A stretch of 38,094 bases of DNA from an uncultured Anaerovibrio sp. (GCA_934203205.1 CAKPYV010000021.1:1-38094); one strand, 5' to 3'; shown: positions 28,804 through 37,924, numbered from the stretch's first letter. Notes: generated from the sequence alone by a model not told the origin. Translations and numbers: made by a program.

Positions 28804-30130
28804 CTGCATCCACCTCATTTCCCATACTTTCCAGCTGAAACAGGTTCTCCATAGCACCCTTTAACTCCTGCTCCTGCTGTGTGCCAATAGCATCGTGGAG
28901 ACTGCTCATAGGCTCCCGCAGTAGCTTCCGCACCAGCATCCTGGTCATATTCTCCACAATCCGTACATCTTCCTCAGGCAGATCATGAAGCTTCCGCATA
29001 GCCCGCTTCAGCTCTGTCCGGCGAATCAGCTCCGCCTTGTCCCTAAGCCTGCTCATAACCGGCTGCATCCCTAGATACTGGTATCTATCCAGCAGGTTGT
29101 GAACCTCCTCCTCCACAATCTCACGAGCCGCCACAGCCTCCTGCTGCCGCTGCTGCAGATTCTCATCCACCACGGATTCCAGATCATCAATATTGAACAG
29201 GTCAACCCCTGCCAGCTGTCCCACCTCTGGATCCACATCCCGAGGCACCGCTATATCTATCAGAATCAAAGGCCTTGCCTTGACTCCATTAATATCATTC
29301 TGCTGTCTACGGCCAGCCATAGCCTTGGCCATTTCCCTAGGCCGAATAACATAATGAGGGGCACCAGTGGAGGTAATAATAATATCCATATCACCCATCA
29401 TCTCGTACACCTCTGTCCAAGGCACCGCCTGTCCCTGAAATCTCTCTGCCAGAGACAAAGCCCGCTCAATATGATGGTTGGCCACAAAAAGCTTTGGGGC
29501 ACCCTGACTGAGCAAATGGGTAGCCGTCAGCTCCGCCATTTTGCCAGCACCAAATAACAGCACCCGACAGCCATCCAAGCCCCCCAGAATATTCTTGGCC
29601 AGCTCCACTGCCGCATAGCTGACAGATACAGCACTATAGGCGATTCTGGTTTCTGTCCGCACCCTTTTGCCCGTAGCAATAGCCCGATGGAACAAAAGGT
29701 TCAGCATGGTATCAGTAGCACCATTCTCCAGGGCAGCTGCGTAGGCATGCTTCACCTGGCTCAATATCTGCCCCTCCCCAATAACCAGGGAGTCCAGACT
29801 GGCAGCCACCAGCAGAAGATGCTCAATACACTGCTCCCCCCAGAACTCATAGGTATACTGCTGACGGAACTCCCTATCCATAGGAATATCTACCAGCTCC
29901 TGCCACAGAGCCACCACAGGAGCAATATCTTCCTCCAGCTCCACCACAGCATATATCTCGCTGCGGTTACAGGTAGACAGCACCACTGCCTCCTTCAGGC
30001 CCGCAATCTGATCCGTATTGGCCAATACCATCTGCAGTATATCTTTGTCTATACTAAATTTTTCGCGAATCTCCACAGGAGCTGTCCGATGATTCAGCCC
30101 CAGCACAACCAATCTTTCTTCTGATTTCAT
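28796..30130 (-). CDS. hemA: Glutamyl-tRNA reductase
   Basis: NADPH enzyme reducing glutamyl-tRNA to glutamate-1-semialdehyde, the entry to the C5 route. 444 aa with GLNHRTAPVEIREKF, the nucleophilic cysteine in VVLSTCNRSEIYAV, EQCIEHLLLVAASLDSLVIGEGQIL, and the cofactor site LLFGAGKMAELTATHLL. A C-terminal dimerisation helix is present. Start ATG 30130 lies 77 nt inside the upstream met8-like gene; AAAGG abuts it and spacing is poor, so initiation may depend on coupling. A tRNA-Glu gene lies elsewhere in the window, at 18 kb. Confidence 0.96.
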   Translation of the reverse strand: MKSEERLVVLGLNHRTAPVEIREKFSIDKDILQMVLANTDQIAGLKEAVVLSTCNRSEIYAVVELEEDIAPVVALWQELVDIPMDREFRQQYTYEFWGEQCIEHLLLVAASLDSLVIGEGQILSQVKHAYAAALENGATDTMLNLLFHRAIATGKRVRTETRIAYSAVSVSYAAVELAKNILGGLDGCRVLLFGAGKMAELTATHLLSQGAPKLFVANHHIERALSLAERFQGQAVPWTEVYEMMGDMDIIITSTGAPHYVIRPREMAKAMAGRRQQNDINGVKARPLILIDIAVPRDVDPEVGQLAGVDLFNIDDLESVVDENLQQRQQEAVAAREIVEEEVHNLLDRYQYLGMQPVMSRLRDKAELIRRTELKRAMRKLHDLPEEDVRIVENMTRMLVRKLLREPMSSLHDAIGTQQEQELKGAMENLFQLESMGNEVDADA

Positions 30131-30740
30131 CCTTTGCCCGTTCCAATCTCTCATCAAGAATATAGTTAAAAATCTCCGGTGTCATAGCCTGACGCCACAG
30201 CCTCTGCCGCTTTATCGTATCCGGTTCCCTGCGCCACAGCTCCCGCCGCATCTCCCCCAGCCAATCCAGAAACTGACCAAAGCCATCATGGTAGCGACTC
30301 TCCAAATCCTGCCTTAGCAGTCTGGCAAAAGCCGGACTAGCACCACCTGTAGAGGCGGTCAGCTCCAGCTGCCCCCGACATATGCGAGCCGGCACCTGAA
30401 AATCACATTCCTCCGGAGCCGTAACATCATTTACCAAAGCCCCATGACCATGAGCCATCTGACCAATCTCATGATTTGCCTCTCGGCTATCTGTAGCCGC
30501 AAATACCAGACGGAAGCTGCTGGCTCCCCAGTCAAACTCCCTGTGAGTCATCTGATACCACACCAGTCTCTCCTCTGGCAGGCTCTCCACCAAGGCCTGC
30601 AGCTCCGGCACCAGCTCGGGAGCCACCAGAACCACCTTGGCCCCCTCCTCCAACAGCCTACCAAGCTTCCGGAGAGCCACAGCTCCTCCCCCAAAGATAG
30701 CCGCTTGACAGCCTTTCATACATATATTTATAGGATACAT
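30054..30740 (-). CDS. Precorrin-2 dehydrogenase / sirohydrochlorin ferrochelatase (Met8/CysG N-domain type)
   Basis: 228 aa. NAD-binding start YPINICMKGCQAAIFGGGAVALRKLGRLLEEGAKVVLVAP, then FAATDSREANHEIG, LVNDVTAPEECDFQVPA and LTASTGGASPAFARLLRQDLE, the standard Met8/CysG-N order. It oxidises precorrin-2 to sirohydrochlorin and may insert iron to give siroheme. GGAGG lies five nt before the ATG. It is the first gene of the tetrapyrrole operon; a TATAAT sits at 30819-30824 on the minus strand with a weak -35. Its last 26 codons overlap hemA in another frame, and the tail after KIGCAGAE looks dispensable. Confidence 0.92.
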   Translation of the reverse strand: MYPINICMKGCQAAIFGGGAVALRKLGRLLEEGAKVVLVAPELVPELQALVESLPEERLVWYQMTHREFDWGASSFRLVFAATDSREANHEIGQMAHGHGALVNDVTAPEECDFQVPARICRGQLELTASTGGASPAFARLLRQDLESRYHDGFGQFLDWLGEMRRELWRREPDTIKRQRLWRQAMTPEIFNYILDERLERAKDEIRRKIGCAGAESSDSSCGDSRKI

Positions 30741-30838
30741 ATCAGCCTCCGTCTCCAGCTATCTCAAGGAGAAAATTTCATCCTTTTCAATCCGAAAATG
30801 AACTTCATTCAACTTAAAATTATAGTACAAACCAAGAC

Positions 30839-30881
30839 AAAAAAAAAGCCACTATGAAAAAAACTTTTCTCCATAGTGACT
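30839..30881 (-). terminator. Terminator of the DegU-like gene
   Basis: AGTCACTATG pairs with CATAGTGGCT (30881-30872 with 30856-30847, one G-U) followed on the minus strand by nine T residues. It runs up to the promoter of the tetrapyrrole operon. Confidence 0.85.
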
Positions 30882-30892
30882 AAAAATCTACC

Positions 30893-31564
30893 TCAGTCCA
30901 ACTCCATGATATTGTGCTTCAAAACATAGATCAAAGCCTGAGTACGGTCGTTAACCCCTAGCTTGCGGAAAATGTTGGTAAGATGGTTCTTCACGGTCTT
31001 TTCGCTAACAAAAAGAGCCTTGGCAATATCCTGATTGCTAAATCCTTTGGCAATGCAGGCAATAACATCCATCTCTCTATTGGTCAGCCGTTCATTGCGG
31101 CCCTCACGCCACAGGTTCATAGCCTTTTCCCGTACATTGTCCCCAGGATTCAGCTCCCCAAAGATCCGCCTCTGCAGCTCCGGTGTAATATAGAAGCCGC
31201 CCTCAGCTACCCGGTGCACCGCCTCCAACAGCACCCCAGGCTCCACTCCCTTGAGGAGATAGCCCTTGGCACCATTCTTCAACAGCTCCACCACATAGTT
31301 ATCATTATCATGAATAGTCAAGGCAATAATCTTGGCCTTGCTGCGAGCATTCATTAACTGCCTGCAAACCTCCAGACCGCTTAGGCCAGGCATATTCAGA
31401 TCCAACAACAATATATCCGGCTGCAGCACTAGAGTCTTGGCCAAGGTATCCTGACCGTCCTCAGTCTCTCCCACAACCTCTATATCATCCTCAAAATCCA
31501 AAACACCCTTGATACCTTGTCTCAGCAGTGCATGATCATCAGCAATTAAGACTTTGATAGACAT
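30893..31564 (-). CDS. NarL/FixJ-family response regulator, DegU-like
   Basis: 223-aa regulator. The receiver domain has the acidic pair in LIADDHALLRQG, the phospho-acceptor aspartate in DILLLDLNMPGLSG, and the switch residues ALTIHD and K in GYLLKG. The C-terminal LuxR-type helix-turn-helix reads LTNREMDVIACIAKGFSNQDIAKALFVS then EKTVKNHLTNIFRKLGVNDRTQA. It is DegU-like in length and motif spacing, and the natural partner of the DegS-like kinase at 10.3-11.5 kb. ATG 31564 has GGAGG six nt upstream. Targets cannot be read from the sequence. Confidence 0.94.
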   Translation of the reverse strand: MSIKVLIADDHALLRQGIKGVLDFEDDIEVVGETEDGQDTLAKTLVLQPDILLLDLNMPGLSGLEVCRQLMNARSKAKIIALTIHDNDNYVVELLKNGAKGYLLKGVEPGVLLEAVHRVAEGGFYITPELQRRIFGELNPGDNVREKAMNLWREGRNERLTNREMDVIACIAKGFSNQDIAKALFVSEKTVKNHLTNIFRKLGVNDRTQALIYVLKHNIMELD

Positions 31565-31694
31565 TACAATCCTCCACCCAATTCGCAAATCTTCACAAAA
31601 ACATTAAAATTGAAAGCCACTTTTAGGCCTAACTGCCCAACATTATAACACAAAGCCTCAAAAAAATCACTGTTATTTCTTATATTTTGAATTT

Positions 31695-32990
31695 TTATTT
31701 GTTCAATATCTCCGCCCTCAGCATAATAAACACCTCAGATGTGGTCTTGTTGGTATGAACACTGCGAAACAACTGGCCCAAGATAGGCAAATCTCCCAGA
31801 AAGGGAAGCTTGGACATGGAGCGAATCTCCTCCGAGGAAATCAGCCCACCGATAATCAAGGTCTCGCCATCCTGCAGGCGCACTGTGGTATCCACAGACC
31901 GCCGCTGGAAGCTATAGGCCTTCATCTCCTCCACATACTGAGGAGAGGACACCTCTGTATGAATCCTGCTGGTTATCTGCCCCGCCTCATTCACCATGGG
32001 ACAGCACCGCAGAATAATACCTGCTGGCCGATACTCTATAGAAGTGGTCACGGTAGAATTGGTAGTAGACACTGTAGGCACCGGAACATCCCCACCTATA
32101 TTAATCACTGCCTCCTGTCCCTGCAGGGTAACAACATTGGGACGAGAAAGGACCTCTGCCTTGCCATTAGCAATCATGGCATCAATGGTAGCACCATATT
32201 GCCATTCGTAGGCATGACCTGCCGGCCCCTTGCCAAAGCTAACAATACCGCCAGCCGTACCAGTAGCCCCCAAAGCAGGCCGACTAACACCATCACTACT
32301 ATAGTTATACTGAGGCAGACTAGACCATTGCCACTGAATGCCCAGCTTGCTGGCATCCTCTCTAGACATGGACACCACCTTGGTTTCAATAGAAATCTGC
32401 TGAGCAGGCACATCCAGCTTTTGTACCATGCTCGCCACAGCCTCTGCTTCCTCGGCAGTGCCGTATACCAGCAAGGAACCGGTACTCACATCTGTCAAAA
32501 CCCTATTCTCGGCTTTGATTTTCTGGGTAGCATTCCCTGTGGCTTCACTAGACTTCTTCTCTTTATTGTCCTTGGCCTTAACACTCTGAGGCTTTGCCTT
32601 TTCCTGAGAGGCAAAATACAGAATTGCCGCCTGACGCATATCTTCCAAAGGAGCATAATGTACCGGAATAATATGAACTGTAGCAAATCCCTTGGTCAAA
32701 TTATCTGGAGCTGCCACAATCCAGGTATTCCCCTGCTTGGTAATAGCCAATCCTCTAGCTTTGGCTACCTGCTCCACAATATTGGCTGGATTTTCATCCT
32801 CAATCTTTAAGGACACCTTTCCCTTGGCAGATTCATCCAAAATCAGATTCAAACCTGCCATTCTCGCCACAGAACGAAGTAACTCCCCAACCTCTCCATC
32901 CTGTACATTCAAAGACATAGCTGAAACCTGCAACGGCTGACATATTAGCAAACACCACACGAAAAGAGCCAACACCATTTTCTTTAACAT
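31695..32990 (-). CDS. Secretin (PilQ/GspD type), outer-membrane channel protein
   Basis: 431 aa. Signal peptide (about 1-24), an STN-like N-domain (VGELLRSVARMAGLNLILDESAKGKVSL), an N1-like domain with a charged low-complexity insert (KAKDNKEKKSSEATGN), then the secretin beta-domain: VEVLSRPNV-type segment AEVLSRPNVVTLQGQEA, INIGGDVPVPTV, and the hallmark KLPFLGDLPILGQLFRS. It forms the outer-membrane gate of a type IV pilus or type II secretion machine, evidence for a diderm envelope. It follows the PilP/GspC-like gene by 30 bp. No pilus motor or pilin genes lie in the window. Confidence 0.92.
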   Translation of the reverse strand: MLKKMVLALFVWCLLICQPLQVSAMSLNVQDGEVGELLRSVARMAGLNLILDESAKGKVSLKIEDENPANIVEQVAKARGLAITKQGNTWIVAAPDNLTKGFATVHIIPVHYAPLEDMRQAAILYFASQEKAKPQSVKAKDNKEKKSSEATGNATQKIKAENRVLTDVSTGSLLVYGTAEEAEAVASMVQKLDVPAQQISIETKVVSMSREDASKLGIQWQWSSLPQYNYSSDGVSRPALGATGTAGGIVSFGKGPAGHAYEWQYGATIDAMIANGKAEVLSRPNVVTLQGQEAVINIGGDVPVPTVSTTNSTVTTSIEYRPAGIILRCCPMVNEAGQITSRIHTEVSSPQYVEEMKAYSFQRRSVDTTVRLQDGETLIIGGLISSEEIRSMSKLPFLGDLPILGQLFRSVHTNKTTSEVFIMLRAEILNK

Positions 32991-33020
32991 TTATCTATTC
33001 CCCTTCCCCGTACCATAATA

Positions 33021-33701
33021 TTAAAACGCTATAGTATCCCCGATATTAAGCTTATATTTTCCTATCTGAATACTGTTTTTGTCTATATTTTCCACAGTAT
33101 ATCCTTCCCAGCTTTCCCCAACTAACAAAAATTTATTTTCCCCTCCTAAAGTCAACAAAGCCCCCAAACTGCCATCCATTTCCACAATCCCCTGCAAGCA
33201 TATATTAGACTGTTTAGCTTGTATTGTTTTGACTGTTGGTTTAGCCTCAGACGATGCAGTTGTTGATACCAACTTGATATTCCCTTGGCTAACAGCATTA
33301 TCAGCTTTGGGTAGCTTTTTTTCTTTTGCAGGCGAATCAATCATACGGTTCGGTCCAAAAGGATTTCGCAATTGGGTTGAAGCAGAGGCTTCCTCCATCC
33401 CCTTAATATCCAATCTGTTTCTTTTATTTCTCACTTCGCTATTATGATTCTCCGACACAATTCTAGTTCCGCCAGCGGTATTTTCTGAATAATCATCATC
33501 CATACAATAAATTATTCCTATGCCTGCCATTGCCACTGTACAAACCAGAACTCCACGATACAATGGCTCATTCTCTAGTTTTTCCTTGCCCAATCTCAGC
33601 CATTTCTCAGGTGCGAAATTAATACATTTACCTGATTCTACCAAAGAATTAAGCTTTTCTCTGATTTTTTTGTTTAGATTCTCTGCTTCCACTAAAACCA
33701 T
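33021..33701 (-). CDS. PilP/GspC-like inner-membrane partner of the secretin
   Basis: About 226 aa: cytoplasmic N-terminus, one membrane helix (YRGVLVCTVAMAGIGIIYC), a low-complexity periplasmic linker, then a small beta domain at the C-terminus (LQGIVEMDGSLGALLTLGG ... KFLLVGESWEGYTVENID ... LNIGDTIAF). That last domain matches the homology-region fold of GspC/PilP, which binds the secretin N-domain across the periplasm. The start is uncertain: ATG at 33725 and 33701 and GTG at 33692 are all possible; 33701 is a compromise. The operon with the secretin gene supports the call. Confidence 0.75.
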   Translation of the reverse strand: MVLVEAENLNKKIREKLNSLVESGKCINFAPEKWLRLGKEKLENEPLYRGVLVCTVAMAGIGIIYCMDDDYSENTAGGTRIVSENHNSEVRNKRNRLDIKGMEEASASTQLRNPFGPNRMIDSPAKEKKLPKADNAVSQGNIKLVSTTASSEAKPTVKTIQAKQSNICLQGIVEMDGSLGALLTLGGENKFLLVGESWEGYTVENIDKNSIQIGKYKLNIGDTIAF

Positions 33702-33870
33702 CCTTCCCACACATTGTTTTGACATTCCACATAGACTTCCCAAAATTTTTACTCAACGTATCTATGCCATCATTATAAGTGTTTTGTTGTATTCTTTCAA
33801 GTATATTTTCCGAATTTTCTGACTATTAAATATAAATATTTATATTTAATTCAATATAGATTTTCTCACA

Positions 33871-33914
33871 AAAAAAGAACCGATAACCCCATTTCTTGGA
33901 TTACCGGTTCTTAT
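33871..33914 (-). terminator. Terminator of pgi
   Basis: AAGAACCG-ATAA pairs with TTACCGGTTCTT (33875-33886 with 33901-33912), followed on the minus strand by TTTTTTTG. Confidence 0.8.
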
Positions 33915-33937
33915 TTTATTCAGCTATTTGCTTGTTA

Positions 33938-35392
33938 TCAGCCTTTTGCTTTTACTTCCTGCAGGCTTGGGCCCATAATGCGCTTGTAGGCCTCTACACC
34001 TGGCTGGTTGAATGCATCTACATCAGCCAGCTCGCCCTCGTAGGCGATGGACAGTGCCAGCATGTACAGCAGCTGGCCCAGGTTGTAGGCATCCAGCTTT
34101 GGCAGGGAGAACAGTGCGTTGAAGCGATGGTTGGAAGCCAGAGCCTTGGCGTTGGACTCTCTTGCTACCTCCAGAGCCTGGCTCATGGTTACGCCGGAGA
34201 TGTCTGCCAGCTTCTGAGCCTCTGGGAATACGTTAGGAATAGTGTAGTCCTCGCACCAGTTCTCGATACGGATGAACTGAACTACCTTGTTCAGCTTGCC
34301 TTCCTGATGCTGCTGAGTCTGTGCGTGCATATCAGTAGTACCAACAGCCACGATAGGAGTTCTGCCATAGAGCTTCTCGTTGCCCTCACGGTCAACAGAC
34401 TTGCCCAGGGACTCAGCCAACAGCTGGATATACCACTCAGATACGGACTTGAGATAGTCGCCATATGGCATCATAACTTCCATATCACGGCCATACTTCT
34501 CAGCTGCAATGTACTTCAGAACAGCATTCAGCAGAGCTGGGTTCTCCCATACATCGCCACCAAGACAAGCCTGATCCATATCCTTGGCACCCTCCAGGAA
34601 CGCCTTGATATCAAACCCGCACACAGCAGCCAGCACCAGTCCTACATCACAGAAGATGGAGAAACGACCGCCTACTCCATCAGGTACACTGTACTGAGGC
34701 CAGTTATTCTCCATAGCCAGCTTCTTCAGCAGGGTAGGCTTCTCCTCGTTAGGATCAGTAACAGCCACAACCTCAACCTCAATATCTGGGTTCTTCAGGA
34801 GCGCATCATAGATAACCATAAAGTTGGACATGGTATCCAGAGTACCGCCGGACTTGGAAATAACCATCAGGCTAACCACAAACTTGCGCTTCTTGTGGCT
34901 CAGGCAAACCTTGGCACTGCGAGCCAGCTGGCGGAGAATATCTCCAGTTCTGCGAGGATCAATATTCTGACCGCTAAAATAAATCTGAGGCAGGCCATCA
35001 CGCTCCTCAGTGCTCATGGAGTTCCAGAACTCACCGCACTGCACATCAAAGATAACCTTATCCCCCAGATAAGAACCGCCAATACCCAGAGATACTACAG
35101 CATCTACACGGTTGCGAACGGAATCCGTCAGCTCCTGCAGATGAGCCATAGATGCAGGGCTGTTCAGATGGCCATCCTCTACATAAGGCAGCTGGGAGAA
35201 CAGAACCTTCTCAGGGGTACCATCCTTGGACAGATGACCACGGATAATACCATCCTTGCGCATTACCTTGATAGCCTCTACAGCAGCCTGAATCTTGTCA
35301 GACAGCTCAGCCACATCAGCCTTAGTTACCTTGCCTTCGCCTACCAGGTTGTCGTAGTCAAAGGAAAAACCGGACTTCAATGTTAAACTCAT
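33938..35392 (-). CDS. pgi: Glucose-6-phosphate isomerase
   Basis: Interconverts glucose-6-phosphate and fructose-6-phosphate. 484 aa with the sugar-phosphate motifs SLGIGGSYLGDKVI and VISKSGGTLDT, the glutamate and histidine regions GGRFSIFCDVGLVLA and QTQQHQEGKLNK, and the C-terminal lysine segment NQPGVEAYK. AGGAGGT lies eight nt before the ATG. The strand reads with unusually strong codon choice compared with neighbours, as expected for a highly expressed glycolytic gene. The 5' leader is a hairpin-rich element of about 145 bp. Confidence 0.96.
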   Translation of the reverse strand: MSLTLKSGFSFDYDNLVGEGKVTKADVAELSDKIQAAVEAIKVMRKDGIIRGHLSKDGTPEKVLFSQLPYVEDGHLNSPASMAHLQELTDSVRNRVDAVVSLGIGGSYLGDKVIFDVQCGEFWNSMSTEERDGLPQIYFSGQNIDPRRTGDILRQLARSAKVCLSHKKRKFVVSLMVISKSGGTLDTMSNFMVIYDALLKNPDIEVEVVAVTDPNEEKPTLLKKLAMENNWPQYSVPDGVGGRFSIFCDVGLVLAAVCGFDIKAFLEGAKDMDQACLGGDVWENPALLNAVLKYIAAEKYGRDMEVMMPYGDYLKSVSEWYIQLLAESLGKSVDREGNEKLYGRTPIVAVGTTDMHAQTQQHQEGKLNKVVQFIRIENWCEDYTIPNVFPEAQKLADISGVTMSQALEVARESNAKALASNHRFNALFSLPKLDAYNLGQLLYMLALSIAYEGELADVDAFNQPGVEAYKRIMGPSLQEVKAKG

Positions 35393-35421
35393 AAAAACAT
35401 ACCTCCTAGGAATCTATACAG

Positions 35422-35568
35422 GTTTATAACCCCTACATTATTCAAAGAAAATGCTTTTGCATTTTCTTTCAATGGGGTTTCGACGAGAGTAGAGATATTA
35501 GCTCTACTCTGTCATTAGTACAACATCCCGTCACCTATAGAGGTGGGGGACATCGGACACCTCGTCAT
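35422..35568. repeat. Hairpin-rich element in the pgi leader
   Basis: Three palindromes in a row: AAAGAAAATGC-TTTT-GCATTTTCTTT enclosed by AACCCC/GGGGTT (about 35428-35479); AGAGTAGAG/CTCTACTCT around seven bases; and CACCT-ATAG-AGGTG flanked by CCC/GGGG. Its left 46 bp recur at 21309-21354 and its right 19 bp at 18141-18159. That makes it a candidate non-autonomous mobile element (IS200/IS605-derived palindromic type) or a mobile leader RNA. A minus-strand TATAAT at 35582-35577 suggests pgi transcription starts at its right edge. Confidence 0.55.
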
Positions 35569-35666
35569 ACGAATATATTATACTAGCTTTAATTCAAATT
35601 TGGTAGTATTTTTCCTGTTTATGCAAAAAAGTAACTACATTTCATTTTTGTTACACAAACACCAGC

Positions 35667-37022
35667 TTAGTTTTCGGCCAGCTTTCCCTGTTTTTTCATC
35701 TTCCGCACCGTATAGTAAAAAGCTATGCTCAAAGGCACACAGGAGCCTATCCAAGCTGCCGGGCTGGCCAGAGTTGCCCCCCAGAAGCCCAGAGAGCTTA
35801 CCAGTCCCAGAGCTACCCCTGCACGCATTACCAGCTCCATAATCCCGGCAAAGGTAGGCACAAAGCTTTTGCCCAAGCCCTGCAGGGTGTTCCGGTAGAT
35901 AAACAAAAGAGCCAGTATCCAGTAGCAACAGCCTGTGGTGGTAAGATATACCTGTCCCAGCTCCACCACCTCCGGTGCTGCATCCCCAATAAAGAGATGC
36001 ATCAGCCAGGAACCGCAGATAATATTAAAAAATCCCACCGCAATACTAAAACTGCCAGACATAAGAATACACTGATTCACTCCCTGACGGATACGGTTGA
36101 ACTTGCCTGCACCGTAGTTCTGGGCTGTATAGGCCGCCATAGCAATGCCAAAGGACATCATGGGCATCAGGGCAATGGTTTCCACCTTCTGGGCAGCGGA
36201 AAAGGCTGCTACAGAGATTGGCCCCAGTCCATTCAGGGCCACCTGAAGAATAACCGCACCAATGGCAATTATAGATGTCTGAAAGGCCATAGGCATACCT
36301 ACCCGGATATGCTGCCACAGGAAGGGCCAATCCACCTGCCAATCCTGTCTCTGAATCCTGAGAGCTGGCACCTTGCGCCAGATATATACCCAGGCAATGA
36401 GACCTCCCAGGAACTGGGAAACAATCATGGCCCAGGCTGCCCCTGGAATACCCCATTCAAAAACCAGCAGGAAGATTGGTTCCAGCACAATGTTGATACA
36501 CAGTGATGTAGCTAGAAAAATAGTAGGGTGACGGCTGTCCCCCAAGGCTCTTAGCAGATTGGCTCCCACAATAAAGGTGCTAAAAAAAGGAGAACCTCCT
36601 ACCACAATAGCAATAAAATCCTCTGCTCCATCAATAATATCCAGAGGGGTGTCCATACACAAAAGGATTTCTCTGGCAAAATACCCACCGATAAAGGCGG
36701 TAAAAATACTGGCACCCATAGCTATCAGCACACAGGCGGCGGCACTGCGCCGTACCCCCTCCATATCCTTGGCTCCGAATCTCTGGCCAGTAATAATGGT
36801 AAGGCCTGCGGTCAAGCCCATGATACAGCCTACCAGCAGGAACATAATGGGACCGGTACAGCCTACCGCTGCCAGAGCCTCTACCCCTAGGAACCGTCCT
36901 ACCAGCAGGGTATCTATAAATCCATATAGCTGTTGAAAAATATTGCCCGCTATCAGGGGCAGGGTGAAAAACAATATGAGCTTGGCGGGGCTTCCGCTGG
37001 TCATATCCTTGGTGTTGGCCAT
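35667..37022 (-). CDS. MATE-family efflux transporter
   Basis: 451-aa multidrug and toxic-compound extrusion protein with about 12 membrane helices in two related halves. The start MTSGSPAKLILFFTLPLIAGNIFQQLYGFIDTLLVGRFLG and the motif AAVGCTGPI are typical. The second half repeats the pattern (VGMPMAFQTSIIAIGAVIL). It exchanges drugs or organic cations for sodium or protons; the substrate is unknown. GGAAGG lies seven nt before the ATG. It is 69 bp downstream of the YdcF-like gene on the same strand, so co-transcription is likely. Confidence 0.95.
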   Translation of the reverse strand: MANTKDMTSGSPAKLILFFTLPLIAGNIFQQLYGFIDTLLVGRFLGVEALAAVGCTGPIMFLLVGCIMGLTAGLTIITGQRFGAKDMEGVRRSAAACVLIAMGASIFTAFIGGYFAREILLCMDTPLDIIDGAEDFIAIVVGGSPFFSTFIVGANLLRALGDSRHPTIFLATSLCINIVLEPIFLLVFEWGIPGAAWAMIVSQFLGGLIAWVYIWRKVPALRIQRQDWQVDWPFLWQHIRVGMPMAFQTSIIAIGAVILQVALNGLGPISVAAFSAAQKVETIALMPMMSFGIAMAAYTAQNYGAGKFNRIRQGVNQCILMSGSFSIAVGFFNIICGSWLMHLFIGDAAPEVVELGQVYLTTTGCCYWILALLFIYRNTLQGLGKSFVPTFAGIMELVMRAGVALGLVSSLGFWGATLASPAAWIGSCVPLSIAFYYTVRKMKKQGKLAEN

Positions 37023-37091
37023 TCTATCATCCTTCCTCTCTATATTTTTCCCCTAGGGGGAGAGTGAGCCTGTGGCCTATTTGCCTTGGCT

Positions 37092-37859
37092 CTATTCCAA
37101 ATACCTTGTAACTGTCAAACGAAGCTTTTCCCGTAGAACGGTAACGCTTTCATCCAGCGAACCGCTTTGAGGCATCAGCTTGTTGTAATGAAAAACCTGC
37201 TTTCGACTGGTGCGGTAGTCTATCGGACAGGGCACCACCTGAAACCCCTCCTTGGCAAAGTTCAGCACAGAACGCTCCATGTGAAAGGCAGAGGTTACCA
37301 ATATTGGATGCTCCAAGCCCTTCTCCCGCAGGATACCACAGCTGTACATGGCATTCTGCCGGGTATTGAGGCTATTTGGCTCTGTCAATATCATATCCTC
37401 CGGCACCCCTAGACGTACTAGCTCCCTATGGGCGATAACAGCCTCCGGGCCACTGTCTGCATATACTTGGCCACCAGATACCAGCACCGGTACATGAAGC
37501 TGGTTGTATAGCTCTGCTGCCGTAAGGAGCCTAGCTGCCGGCACAGCACAGAGATTGCCCTGCTCCCCTAGATTGGGAGTGTCCTTGGTGGCTCCTCCCC
37601 CCAGCATAATAATCACATCCCCCTGAGGGCGGGCGGGCTGGTCATAGATGTTCTCCAGCTGGCTCATAAGCATATGGGAAATATAGGAGGTGGACAAAAG
37701 GTAAAACAGAGTTGTTACCAAAAAAACTGCCGCTGCCACTCTCCTCTGAACTGCCCTCTTATCCTGTCGCCACAAATAGATAGCCAAAGCCCAGAGGCAG
37801 ACAAAAAAAACTCCCGGAGGCAGCAGGAAGCTGGCTCCGAATTTCAATAGATATATCAT
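37092..37859 (-). CDS. YdcF/ElyC-type DUF218 membrane protein
   Basis: 255 aa. Two N-terminal membrane helices (FLLPPGVFFVCLWALAIYL and AAAVFLVTTLFYLLSTSYI) precede a DUF218 domain with VIIMLGGGATKDTP, AARLLTAAELYNQL, VLVSGGQVY, LTEPNSLNTRQNAMY and VTSAFHMERSVLNF. The two-helix form is like ElyC/SanA-type proteins linked to envelope polysaccharide or peptidoglycan integrity at the inner membrane; enzymatic activity is not settled. ATG 37859 follows GGCGGTGAAG; the TTG start at 37874 is less likely. Its promoter lies in the palindrome at 37925-37953. Confidence 0.88.
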   Translation of the reverse strand: MIYLLKFGASFLLPPGVFFVCLWALAIYLWRQDKRAVQRRVAAAVFLVTTLFYLLSTSYISHMLMSQLENIYDQPARPQGDVIIMLGGGATKDTPNLGEQGNLCAVPAARLLTAAELYNQLHVPVLVSGGQVYADSGPEAVIAHRELVRLGVPEDMILTEPNSLNTRQNAMYSCGILREKGLEHPILVTSAFHMERSVLNFAKEGFQVVPCPIDYRTSRKQVFHYNKLMPQSGSLDESVTVLREKLRLTVTRYLE

Positions 37860-37924
37860 TTCTTCACCGCCCAAAATTTATACAAATTCTTTGCAGGACT
37901 TTTTCCCTTTTTGTAGAATTGTAT

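Noticed and set aside
33896..35386. 496-codon plus-strand ORF opposite pgi
   Set aside because: It is the complement of a strongly biased highly expressed gene; such codon choice leaves the opposite strand open. No known protein features.
37045..37065. Palindrome CCCCTAGGGG between the MATE and YdcF-like genes as a terminator
   Set aside because: No room for a loop with more than three stem pairs; the two genes are more likely co-transcribed.
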